A stretch of DNA of 10,274 bases, from NCBI GenBank assembly GCA_910592005.1, contig CAJVPP010004027.1:1-10274 (forward strand), in the 5' to 3' direction. The notes beneath the pieces were generated by a model, which made no database searches, was not told the DNA's origin, and worked only from the letters and a program-made list of their open reading frames with translations. The translations under genes were made by a program, and so were the position numbers. Source of the DNA: Funneliformis mosseae. Taxonomy: Eukaryota > Glomeromycota > Glomeromycetes > Glomerales > Glomeraceae. Below are positions 1 through 7,631 of this stretch, piece after piece. How positions within the stretch are numbered: the first letter of the stretch is position 1; every line of letters starts with the position of its first letter.

Positions 1-76
1 AGTTATAATCGGCAAAAATTACGCCAATTAGTATAACGAAAATCACGTGGTCCAATACTTTTGACCGGGGAGTGTA
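1..76. mobile_element. Tc1/mariner-type transposon terminus (partial)
   Basis: The outer end, read inward on the minus strand, begins with CACTCCCCGGTCAAAAGTAT and continues TGGACC. This style (CA-start, GGTCAAAAGTATTGGACC) is typical of terminal inverted repeats of the Tc1/mariner superfamily. It abuts a TA at 75-76, the dinucleotide these transposases target and duplicate. Base composition is visibly richer in G and C than the flanking Gypsy sequence. The rest of the element, including any transposase and the second terminus, lies left of the window. That it inserted into the Gypsy element is inferred from the Gypsy reading frame running right up to this boundary. Confidence 0.55.
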
Positions 77-230
77 TGTTGAAAAATTACTAAAATAATT
101 GTTCTTTGAACTATATTTCTTCATTATCTTTAATAGAATTATGTTCAGATGAAATATGTCATTTGTCCTCTGGTTCTTCAGTTTTAACAGTAGTTACCAT
201 GAAAACTTCATGTATATTATCTTCATATTT
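77..230 (-). pseudogene. Gypsy Pol linker between RNase H and integrase (remnant)
   Basis: This is the continuation of the RNase H frame beyond its stop. Read through, it gives an acidic, poorly conserved stretch (for example KYEDNIHEVFMVTTVKTEEP) with several further stops. In Ty3/Gypsy polyproteins a variable spacer separates RNase H from the zinc-binding HHCC domain of integrase. No HHCC or DDE signature occurs before the mariner-like boundary. The in-frame continuation to about base 77 is the main reason to think that the transposon inserted here and that integrase once followed. Confidence 0.5.
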
Positions 231-830
231 TTAATTAGAATTAATTCGAGAAAAAGTATCAGCATTAGCATTTAGTTTTCCAGGCCTATGCTTTATTTTA
301 AAATCATATTGTTGGAGTTCTATGATCCATTGTGCTCTTCTTCCTTTGGGAATTTTTGATGTTTGTAACCATTTAAGGGTTGAATGGTCAGTAACAATGG
401 TAAAAGGTTGTGAGCTTAAATAATAGTGAAAGTATCTCATAGCCCATACAACTGCAAGGCATTCCTGGTCAGTTATTCCATAGTTTTGCTCAGCTTTATT
501 CATACTTCTGCTGGCATAGCTACTATACAATTGAGTCCATTTTCTAACTTTTAATAGAGGACAACTTCTAAACCATTTCCAAAAGTATCAGTATATAAAA
601 TAAAAGGTTTATTAAAGTATGGATACTGTAAAATAGGTGCAGTAATTAACTTTTCCTTTAAAATATCAAAAGCCTTTTGTTGAGCATCTGTCCAAGAGAA
701 TGGTTTTTCCTTTTTTAACAATTGAGTTAAAGGTTTAGTAATTTTTGAAAATTCTAAAACAAATCGTCAGTAATATGAGAATAACCCTAGTGCAGACCTT
801 AAACTTGTTAAGTCAACTAGAAGAGGAAGC
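231..830 (-). pseudogene. Gypsy Pol RNase H domain with RT connection
   Basis: RNase H removes genomic RNA from the RNA/DNA hybrid during reverse transcription. The open piece at 231-530 carries YGITDQECLAVVWAM (acidic Glu), FTIVTDHSTLKWL (catalytic Asp) and HRPGKLNANADTFSR, the usual end of Gypsy RNase H. The preceding piece, in another frame, holds the connection (KKEKPFSWTDAQQKAFDILK) and LYTDTFGNG with the first catalytic Asp. Damage seen: TGA at 767-769 where Arg is usual in the YYRRF motif, TAA at 551-553, and frame changes near 530-545 and 826-835. The 231-530 piece opens at TTG and is not a real start; it is the tail of a polyprotein. Confidence 0.88.
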
Positions 831-1500
831 TTTTAACTTTATCAATTTTTGCAAGGTCAGGTTGTAATCCATTTCTTCTAACTATATGTCTTAAGTACGT
901 TATGTTAGGTAGGCAAAAGTAACACTTTTTAAGCTTGATCATTAAATTCGCTTGCTTGATCGTTTGAAATACTTTTATCAAATATTGGATATAATTCTCA
1001 TAAGTTGTTGAGTAAATGATAATATTATCCAAATAGATAGCAACGAATTCATATAAGAATTCTTGAAGGATGTGATTCATTAACCTTTGAAAGGTTGCTG
1101 AGGCATTCTTTAATCCAAAAGGCATAACGTTAAATTTGTATAAGCCAAATTGAGAAATAAAAGCAGTTTTTTTCTTGTCTTTTTCACTTATTTCTATCTA
1201 CCAATAGCCACTAGCAAGGTCAAGTATAGAAAACCAATTTGCTTCTCTGAATTTCTCTAATAAATCATCAATTCTCGGTAGAGGATATGCATCACTTTTA
1301 GAGATAGAGTTTAATTTTCTGTAATTAATGCAGATTCGTTTATCTCCAGTTTTCTTTGCTATTATAACTACAGAAGAAGCCTAGAGGCTTAATAACTTTC
1401 TGATAATTCTATTTTCTTCTATACGCTTGATCTTATCTTTAAGAAAATTAAGTTTTACTGGATTCTTATACTTATAAACTCCTGTGGAGATTGGGTCATG
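831..1500 (-). pseudogene. Gypsy Pol reverse transcriptase domain
   Basis: The RT copies element RNA into DNA in cytoplasmic particles. On the minus strand, about 1500 to 831 reads an N-terminal segment (DPISTGVYKYKNPVKLNFLK), then KKTGDKRICINYRKLN, PLPRIDDLLEKF, SILDLASGYW (first catalytic Asp, 1219-1221), FGLYKFNVMPFGLKNASATF and YLDNIIIYS. The last motif is normally YLDD; the second Asp is Asn here (codon at 1024-1026), predicted to abolish catalysis. In-frame TAG codons lie at 1381-1383 (expected Trp of the SPW motif) and 1198-1200 (expected Gln after SGYW). The ATG at 1125 is the Met of MPFGLKN inside the domain, not a start. The frame is lost near 830. Confidence 0.92.
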
Positions 1501-1631
1501 ATTATTAGTCAAAATATTATGTTTTATCACCTAATTCGTCTAATTTTTGTTTAACTTAAAGCACATATATCCTTGTAAACATTAATTAATTTTTGAAAAG
1601 ACGTTTGTTGCTTGTCATCTGGAAGTCTAAC
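1501..1631 (-). pseudogene. Gypsy Pol segment just upstream of RT
   Basis: This connects the acidic linker to RT. Reading minus-strand frames gives LPDDKQQTSFQKLINVYKDI, the kind of helix that precedes RT in Gypsy Pol, then a TAA and a frame change before a LDELGDK piece and the DPISTG segment that opens RT. Several stops cluster around 1500-1550. It carries no catalytic motif. The assignment rests on position and on continuity with RT. Confidence 0.6.
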
Positions 1632-1862
1632 TTAGAGGTCATCTTTAATTTTCCAAATATTTTCTTTAGAAGTCTCAGCAAGAAATACTGCTGGGTTTAG
1701 CTCAAATTCTTCTTTAAATACAAGAGTTAAATAAACAGAGTTTTCTTCACTCCATAAATTATAGTCAAGCAATAGAGGGTCAGCTTCCTCTTCATATTCT
1801 TCTTGACTATCTGCTATATAAGCTTCAATTTTGCTAAGTTCTTCTTCCTCATAATCATCCAA
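1632..1862 (-). pseudogene. Acidic linker of Gypsy Pol between protease and RT
   Basis: This 76-codon open segment is strongly acidic, with runs such as DDYEEEELSKIE and SQEEYEEEADPLLLD, followed by a more hydrophobic half (VYLTLVFKEEFELNPAVFLA). It has no catalytic motif. It lies between the LLLGTDWF end of the protease and the start of RT, in the same orientation as both, so it is best read as the spacer of the Pol polyprotein and not as a separate gene. Upstream the same frame continues past a TAA (DDELE then stop), so the ATG is probably internal. It ends at a TAA where the flanking sequence suggests that the polyprotein once continued. Confidence 0.65.
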
Positions 1863-2394
1863 AACTTATTCTAGTTCGTCATCTTATTAGTCTTAAGTAA
1901 ATAGATAACTAACAGGGGCTTCATTTGCACTAAAAGTCATAGGAACTGTGATTGTTTTCACTAAATACTGTATCTCAATCTAATTTTGTTAGTTCCAAAA
2001 TTAAACCTAGCATAAGTTTCTCTAAACCAATCTGTTCCTAGAAGTAAAGATTCATCTTGAGAGTCGATGACTTGCAAAGAAATAGGAATTAATAGATTTT
2101 GAATAGCATTTAAACCCTTTTAACCTATCTTAAAGCTCTAGTTCTTTCTCTATTAGCAATGACTATGATAGTATTAGACTATTTATCAATAGATAATCCT
2201 ACTTTCTTTATTAATTTTAGTGATAATACTGATAGCAGCTCCAGAATCTAAGATAGCAACTACAGGATTTCCTTTAATTCTGATATAATAACAAACAGCT
2301 GTAGATTTGTCTTCTTTTTCTTCTTCACTTTCTTGATTAGCATAATTTGTTTCTTGAATTTTTAGTCTCCTCAATCCTTAAGCAAGATTACGTC
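1863..2394 (-). pseudogene. Gypsy retropepsin (aspartic protease) domain
   Basis: The protease cuts the Gag-Pol polyprotein into mature parts and acts as a homodimer with one Asp per subunit. The piece at 2186-2374 contains VVAILDSGAAISIIT, the active-site loop; the catalytic Asp codon is at 2246-2248. After a frame change at about 2200 the next frame gives KKVGLSID, then a TAG, and later LLIPISLQVIDSQDESLLLG followed by TDWF (about 2027-2060), matching the C-terminal hydrophobic-Gly-x-Asp-Trp feature of Gypsy proteases. Further stops lie between. The 2186-2374 piece begins at TTG directly after a TAA, which is not a natural start. Confidence 0.85.
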
Positions 2395-2934
2395 TTTGAT
2401 TTGAGTATTGTAGAATTTGACTAATTTTTGCAGAAGAAGGTATTTGTAATAAATTTTGCATAATATTATAGGAGGCATCTGATCGATTTAAGATGGTTCT
2501 CATTTGACTTTCTTTTTTGGAGTAGGGATAATAATTTGTGGGGTTTCTACTTCCATAAATTTGTCGATAGGTTTTCTGCTTCTCAAGTTTAATTCTCTTC
2601 TAGATTCAGATTGTTTTTTCCTTTCTGCTTCTAACTGTCAAGCAGTTTTTCTGTTAGTGATATAAGGTTTATTTCATGGAAAAGCATAAACTTCTTTCTC
2701 TTCTACTTCTTCAATTTCTTTTTCTTCACTATCAGTAAAGACTTCAATATAACTTGCTTCTCTTTTATCAGATTTACTTCAATATACTGGTTTTTTAGAC
2801 ATGCATTTCTTGGAATAATGTTTTTTTTTTGATAATGATAACAAATAAGATCCTTTTTATCCCAAGTTTTTGTATTCCAAATTTTCGTAAGATTTCTATC
2901 ATCTTTTAGCTTTCTTCTTTCAGGTTTTTTTTCA
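2395..2934 (-). pseudogene. Gag nucleocapsid region with broken CCHC zinc knuckle
   Basis: This is the C-terminal, RNA-binding end of Gag. The minus strand at 2803-2843 encodes a recognisable CX2CX4HX4C knuckle remnant: TGT TAT CAT TAT, then an A-rich run, then CAT...TGC when the frame is followed. Two defects are visible: the second Cys position reads TAT (Tyr), and the A10 run is one base short of keeping the histidine in frame. Downstream comes an acidic, Lys/Glu-rich tail (EVFTDSEEKEIEEVEEKEVY) with TGA stops on either side, then an Arg-rich segment leading to the protease. Confidence 0.75.
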
Positions 2935-3502
2935 AGTTGTGCAGATAATGTAATGAAGAGAGTTGCATAGTTTAAAAATAATTGCTCTATTTATTTGGTA
3001 AAATTATCAATAGCATTATTGCTTCCATTTGGTATAAAGGATTGCTATTTATAATATTGACCACTCTCAACTTGTTTAGCTGCTTCAATAGCTTCATCTA
3101 TATTTTTAGGATAAGTAAATGCTACAAGAGGGACGATATTCTTCCTTAATCCATTAAGAAAAAGTCTCACAATATATATATCTGATAAGGCATTAATAGA
3201 GTCGACTTTATTTAATAGTCTTTTAAACTTTCCTACATAAAAATCTACTTTTCATAAGGTTCTTGATAAAATGTATTTAGCTGATAGTATTATAGATTTT
3301 GCTTTTCTTCAGTTGAGAATTTTTTTAAAAACAATGGTATAAAACTTAATGTAGCATGACTATCTGAGTTTCATCAAGTAATGGTTTAAACATTTTCTTC
3401 AAACCAATATGCAGCTAACCTATGCAGTTATCCTGATATAATCTTCAGTATATGAGTTTTAGACCAATTGTTTACTTTAGCAGCAATTTTAAAACTTCTA
3501 AT
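2935..3502 (-). pseudogene. Gag capsid-like region (broken reading frame)
   Basis: It continues Gag from the TAG at 3503-3505. Minus-strand pieces read FKIAAKVNNWSKTHILKIIS, AAYWFEENV, SFIPLFLKKFSTEEKQNL, YYQLNTFYQEPYEK and, after a one-base frame change near 3248, DFYVGKFKRLLNKVDSINAL then GLRKNIVPLVAFTYPKNIDE and AIEAAKQVESGQYYK, ending at a TAG at 3045-3047. This pattern (FxxxF, NxW, hydrophobic helices, Tyr/Trp-rich loop, AIEAA near the end) fits the retrotransposon Gag capsid domain. At least seven stops or frame breaks are present. Confidence 0.8.
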
Positions 3503-4135
3503 CTAATCGTTAAGGTTTTCATCATCATTTCCATAGAAAGGTTTTATCAGAATAATATTACTTTTTTTTGGTGTAAGATTTTCACTACCTCCACTTGAAC
3601 CAGATAGTGTACTCTTAATATCTTTAGTAAAATCCTTGAAATTTTTTGTCATGTGATCTATGAGATTCTTTAACTGTTCAATATTCATTATCATTTTAAT
3701 TAATTCAGAAGTTGTAGATATAGGAGTAAGAGGTGAAATAGAAGTATTAAAAGATTTTTCAAAGCACTCAGTAGTATGGATGACTAATAATAAATGTTGT
3801 AAAATGAAAGATAAATTAGAAGGGTATAGGTAATAATTTAAATAATATAATAATATAACTGCTACTTTTATTATTTTATTACTATTATAAGTATTTTCAC
3901 GATTGCTATTTAGATAAAGTTTAAATGCTATCAAAGAACAATTACTGAGTGCTGTAATATTATATTTACTAGAGATCCAATTCCAAAAGTTTGTAAAATT
4001 CTTTGTTACTGTTTGAGTAATAGGATTGCACAGTACACAAGATGCGTTTTTTTTCAAAGGGGAATTATTTCTGTGTGTTTCTTTATGATGTTCTTGGATT
4101 ATTTTTAGAATGTCAAAACTAGTGGGTATATTCAT
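3503..4135 (-). pseudogene. N-terminal part of Gypsy Gag, 210 codons
   Basis: This is the longest open segment in the window. It starts at ATG (4133-4135), 26 bases inside the primer-binding-site candidate, which is where gag should begin, and stops at TAG 3503-3505. The stop sits where FYGNDDENLND is normally followed by a Trp (TGG to TAG), after which Gag clearly continues. The N-terminal part has a HHKETH stretch and a CVLC pair but no complete zinc-finger spacing. The middle is hydrophobic and Leu/Tyr-rich, and the end is Ser/Gly-rich. No domain function can be assigned to this first half; by position it would be the matrix-like part of Gag. It is a truncated polyprotein fragment, not a complete gene. 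Confidence 0.75.
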
Positions 4136-4161
4136 ATAAGTTTAATAAAGACAAGTATAAT

Positions 4162-4178
4162 CCTGACAGAAATCACCA
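4162..4178 (-). promoter_or_regulatory. Candidate tRNA primer binding site of the Gypsy element
   Basis: On the minus strand the sequence is TGGTGATTTCTGTCAGG, three bases after the CA that would end the LTR. Retrotransposon primer binding sites begin with TGG, pairing with the CCA end of a tRNA, and lie just inside the 5' LTR. The predicted primer would end CCTGACAGAAATCACCA. I cannot name the tRNA. Position and TGG start are seen; the function is inferred. Confidence 0.5.
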
Positions 4179-4181
4179 ATT

Positions 4182-4440
4182 TGTTAACTCTACGCTCAGC
4201 CTGTCAAACTTAGGGTAACTATGACTTAATAATAGAAAGTAACGTGTAAGAAACTACTAAGTTACTATAGAATAAGTCCTATTACTATCAACCTTAGGTT
4301 TATACTTTTAGATGAGTAAATAACTTTAACAATTTATAAACATGATAAACACAATTGATACGTTAAAGGATTTTTAATATGTATAGTTTAGAAAGAGATT
4401 CCTTTATTGTAGAAATTTGTATCCTTAGCAATCCTTAACA
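4182..4440 (-). repeat. 5' LTR of the Gypsy element
   Basis: On the minus strand the segment begins TGTTAAGG (4440 leftward) and ends GAGTTAACA (4182), giving 6-bp TGTTAA/TTAACA inverted ends with the canonical TG...CA. It lies directly outside the primer-binding-site candidate and 47 bases upstream of the Gag ATG. Length is 259 bp, short but acceptable for a Gypsy LTR. TATAAA-like stretches occur inside, but I cannot fix a promoter. The partner LTR is outside the window, so the boundaries could not be confirmed by comparison. The bases just outside (TTGGA at 4441-4445) would be the target duplication. Confidence 0.6.
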
Positions 4441-4740
4441 TTGGATTCTAAGTCTTAAACTTGAACTATTGAGTTTATACTATTATCTTTACCCTTTACA
4501 AGGACAAATTTCTATCTTATTTATATAAAATACAATTATAAGAATTTATTATCTAACACTAAACTATTTTATAATGATAAAATAAATATAAAGATAAATT
4601 ATAATTTAACGATACTACTAATATAATAAATAATGATAATAAAATATAAGAATAAAATAAATAAAATAAAAATGTTAACTAAGTTAAAAATGTTAATGAT
4701 ATTAATAATGTTCAATCTTTGTGATGCAGTAGAATTGATT
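4441..4740. other. AT-rich low-complexity spacer
   Basis: There is no coding potential on either strand. From about 4520 to 4700 it is almost entirely A and T, with ATAAATAA-type simple runs. A short direct repeat AAAAATGTTAA occurs twice around 4668-4697. The Gypsy LTR lies to the left and the LINE to the right. The LINE may begin some tens of bases inside the right edge; the exact 5' junction is not visible. Confidence 0.6.
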
Positions 4741-5506
4741 TCATATGATATCAGTGGTCAGGTTTCCTATCAACTGTGAAGCAAATTGGATTTAAATTTT
4801 AACAATATTTAAATAAAGATTACAACTTAAAACAAATAGATAGAAGTTCACTTCTAATAGTACAACTTCTTCTTCCTAAGTTATATTGGCAAAATATATT
4901 GAAATTACAATCGCTTTTGATTTTATACATCAACTAGAATCACAAATTTTAGTCAGTAATTTGAATAGACGCTTATCCAATAATTATTCTCCTTATTTAT
5001 CACTGATCAAAGCATTAGCTTAACACACCAATTTTAATATTTTACTAACTTATCCAACTTTATTATCATTTAGTCTAATCAATATATGACATTTATCATA
5101 GACAAAGTAGTTAAAGTCAACGAGACAGTTATACATGCATAACATTATTTGCAAAATCAATCAATTTGTAATCAAACACCTATTGCCTTGTACTAAATGC
5201 AACTTTTTTGATTATTCAACCTTTATACTTTACAAATAATAACTATATCATAGTTTCTGTATTATTAAATTACCTAAAGCATATTGTTTAGTAGTTAAAG
5301 TTTTTCACAAACCTCGCGAGAAGTGATAGTGTAGCCTCTTTCATCTAATATTTTGTGAAATTGCCTTATCAACATTAACTTCTCTTTATCAATACTCAAC
5401 CAAACCTTTACTTAACTTAGATATTCTCCTCTTTAATCAAACATTTATTAATAGATTAGATTATCTTAAATTGCAATTTATTAATGCTAATTTTCTCTAA
5501 TTTAAT
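4741..5506 (+). pseudogene. LINE ORF2 region between RT and RNase H
   Basis: In the same frame as the RNase H that follows, this reads FPINCEANWI, KFTSNSTTSSS, then FIHQLESQILVSNLNRRLSN followed by NYSPYLSLIKALA, NFNILLTYPTLLSFSLINI and, nearer the end, PLLNLDILLFNQTFINRLDY. Stops are scattered throughout. The helical segment with xQxxxQIxxxNxRL and a following LxxIKxA resembles the thumb and connector that follow RT in fungal LINEs with RNase H. The evidence is continuity of frame with RNase H plus this resemblance; it has no catalytic motif of its own. Confidence 0.6.
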
Positions 5507-5915
5507 ACAGATAGTTCTCTCACATCTTTAGGATCTTCTGACTACCAGATGGGAATAATGTGATTACAAATAGATCAGAACTGGCCTCAAATCTCCTTTA
5601 ATACAATACTTATATTATATTCTCCTTCCTTTACATTAGCGTAAATGGTTGATATTCTTGCCACAACTTACACTACACTACCAAACTCCAACATTGAAAT
5701 CTGTACTGATTCACAAGCTGCAATTGCATCATATTACAAGATCATTGCTATATATGAGGAGTCTCCTTTCCTAAATCCTGCATTTAAAATTCCATATTTT
5801 CATATTTGGATGATCTTAATTTAACTTATTATAACACACAAAATAGCATTAACACTCACAAAAGTTAAAGCCTACAGATTAGATTAATTCAACAATAAAG
5901 TAGAAATATTAGTAA
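5507..5915 (+). pseudogene. LINE-encoded RNase H domain
   Basis: The domain opens with TDSSLTSLGSSDYQMGI; intact relatives normally read TDGS, with the first catalytic Asp kept here. It continues LQIDQNWPQISFNT, a weak AxMVDILATTY segment where the catalytic Glu would sit (a TAA is next to it, at the Glu position), and IEICTDSQAAIASYYKI with the Asp of the TDSQAA motif. Then comes KIPYFHIWMILI and, after a stop, LTLTKVKAYRLD and FNNKVE, the usual end of LINE RNase H (KVKAHSG then N-x-x-D). The His of KVKAH reads Tyr. A TGA replaces the Trp expected after MGI-x. It is inactive as written. Confidence 0.85.
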
Positions 5916-6685
5916 AACAAACCTCTAGATCTCCTGTGTATCAACAACAATCACCTAGGTCCTAAATATTTTATATATTATAATGATATACCAATCATCA
6001 TCCTATCTCAGTTGTTCATAAAATATTTGCAACAAGCTTCTTAGGCCAGAACATTTTTAACTCTTCCTCAATTTGCTAAATACAGCAACTATCACATCGA
6101 TTGGCAAACTCTTTTTTATGTTCTCAATGACTCAAAAAATTCTAGGATAACATCATTTGATGCATGTAAAAGAAAACAATTCAAACTTAAATTGATCCTA
6201 CAATTACTCCTCACTTTAATAATAATGAATGCTAAGTATCCGCAGACTTATACTTCCATTAACTATATTTGTTGTAATAATACAATTGAAGAATTTAATC
6301 ACATTTAGACTTGTCCTAATAATACAACTTCTCTTACCAACATCATCAATAAGCATAAACAATTATTCATTTCTCAACTAAAAGAACTTAATAGATCCAA
6401 TAATGATACACATATTTTGTATGTAGATCGATCTCTAATATAGAATTGCAGCTCAATCAACAACAATTTATGTTTCATATACTTATTAAAAGAGATTATT
6501 CTTTCGTCTCTTATCATATCAATTAATAATATTACAAATAACAAATAACTCATTTTTAGTCTTATATCATTCTTATTTGAGAACATATTCTGCTCAGCCC
6601 ATAAAATATGGTTGAAAAGATGTGAATCACTACAAATATGAAAAACCTCTAACAAAATCAAAGATGATTTCATTACAGCTTAGGT
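5916..6685 (+). pseudogene. LINE ORF2 C-terminus with Cys/His finger
   Basis: After a frame change near 5965 the frame starting at 5979 reads YNDIPIIIL, LPQFAKYSNYHIDWQTLFYV, then ITSFDACKRKQFKLKLI, YICCNNTIEDFNHI, a TAG, TCPNNTTSLTNIINKHKQLF and later FENIFCSAHKIWLKRCESLQ. The CC-x8-H-x3-C arrangement with IEDFNHIW-TC is the terminal zinc-finger-like element of fungal LINEs with RNase H. An earlier Cys position of the finger appears as Tyr, and the Trp before TC is TAG (6306-6308). The last recognisable codons are near 6675. An open antisense frame across 6374-6673 is only a shadow of this region. Confidence 0.8.
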
Positions 6686-7028
6686 ATCTTTAGGTTTTCC
6701 TCACTTTATACAAACACCTTCACATAATTCTGCTTCCTTCACAGCGGTAATTACTTATAGTATCCACTGGTTAAATTTCTGATCTGGTAGTAACCACGCT
6801 TTTCATTTCAAATGTTTGATATCTGTATTTTAGTTTAGATTAGTTTTCTTTTCTTTTCTGATGTATAGTTTAGTTCAGTAAAATGCAGGGTTGGAATTGA
6901 TAAAGTAGTTTAGTTCACTAGATTTGTTTATAGATATTTTTGTATTTTCTATTTTATTTTGCTTTTCTTGTAAATTCATAAATATTAATAAAGATCATGC
7001 GAAACTGCTGCACTTAATAAAAAAAAAA
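6686..7028 (+). other. LINE 3' UTR with AATAAA and A10 tail
   Basis: Non-coding and T-rich (about 6830-6970), with repeated TTTAGTTTAG/TAGTTTAGTTCA words. AATAAA lies at 6987-6992, 26 bases before the A10 run at 7019-7028. A polyadenylation signal followed by an A tail is what a reverse-transcribed LINE messenger leaves at its 3' end. The tail fixes the plus orientation and the right boundary of the element. Confidence 0.7.
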
Positions 7029-7631
7029 CATTTTTGCATATCAATTTTAGATGTAATAATAACTTAACATCTATTATGTTAACTTTGAATTACAGTATTA
7101 AATACTGCTAATTAATAAAAATAACTTACAATCTAAATTATTATAAAAAATTTAGTGTATTTTAAATTATAATAACAAATATAATTAAATATAAAAATAA
7201 TTTACTCTCTAATAAAATTTATTTTTCTAAATAAAAAAATTTAGTTGACTTTAAATTACAGTAGCAAGTATAATTAAATACTGATAATTAATAAAATAAC
7301 TTACTAATATTATATTATTAATTAATTTTTAAATAAATAATTTAGTTAATTTTAAATTAAATAACAATTATAATTAAATTCTAATAATTAATAAAATAAT
7401 TTACTATCTATTATATTATCAATTATTATTTTAAATAAAAGTTTAGTTTATTTTAAATTACATTAATAAGTATAATTAAATACTGATAATTAATAAAAAT
7501 AATTTGCCATTTATTATATTATTAATTAATTTTTAAATAAAAATTTAATTGACTTTAAATTATAGTAACTAGTATAATTAAATACTGATAATCAATAAAA
7601 ATATCTTATATTCTAAATTATTATAAATAAA

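Larger units (their letters stand above)
77..4440 (-). mobile_element. Ty3/Gypsy LTR retrotransposon, degenerate and truncated
   Basis: Reading right to left on the minus strand, the order is LTR, primer binding site, Gag, protease, RT and RNase H. This is the gag-pol order of Ty3/Gypsy (Metaviridae-like) elements; in Ty1/Copia integrase precedes RT. Recognisable landmarks are a remnant CCHC knuckle, the DSGAAIS protease motif with a downstream LLLGTDWF, the RT motifs LDLASGYW, MPFGLKNA and YLDN, and the RNase H tail HRPGKLNANAD. Integrase and the 3' LTR are not in the window; the element is cut at 76 by the mariner-like end. Stops and frameshifts occur in every domain, so it is non-autonomous and dead. 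The pieces are listed separately. Confidence 0.9.
4741..7028 (+). mobile_element. 5'-truncated LINE (non-LTR retrotransposon), degenerate
   Basis: The plus strand carries, in order, a post-RT region, an RNase H domain, a Cys/His finger C-terminus, a 3' UTR with AATAAA (6987-6992) and an A10 tail (7019-7028). This is the 3' half of a LINE ORF2. No RT palm motifs (such as F/Y-x-DD) or endonuclease are seen to the left, so the copy is 5'-truncated, as is usual when target-primed reverse transcription stops early. One frame (codons starting at 4901, 5507, 5663, 5891) stays in register for about 1 kb despite stops; a frame change near 5965 leads into the final frame. No clear target-site duplication was found. 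Confidence 0.82.

Noticed and set aside
1632..1862. Stand-alone acidic protein gene
   Set aside because: The acidic ORF sits between protease and RT of the same element, in the same orientation, and the frame continues upstream through a stop. It is a polyprotein linker.
2803..2843. Programmed ribosomal frameshift at the A10 run in Gag
   Set aside because: A slippery A tract near the Gag-Pol junction is tempting, but it falls inside the zinc knuckle and not after Gag, and the element has many other frame breaks and stops. Decay or homopolymer error is simpler.
4182..4440. Alternative LTR right edge near the ACACAATTG at about 4349
   Set aside because: That edge would not mirror the TGTTAA at 4182, whereas the TTAACA at 4435-4440 does.
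6374..6673. 99-codon open frame on the minus strand starting MKSSLILLEV
   Set aside because: It lies antisense to the LINE C-terminus, whose plus-strand frame spells known LINE features across the same bases. It has no recognisable domain and is Leu/Ile-rich as expected from AT-rich antisense DNA.
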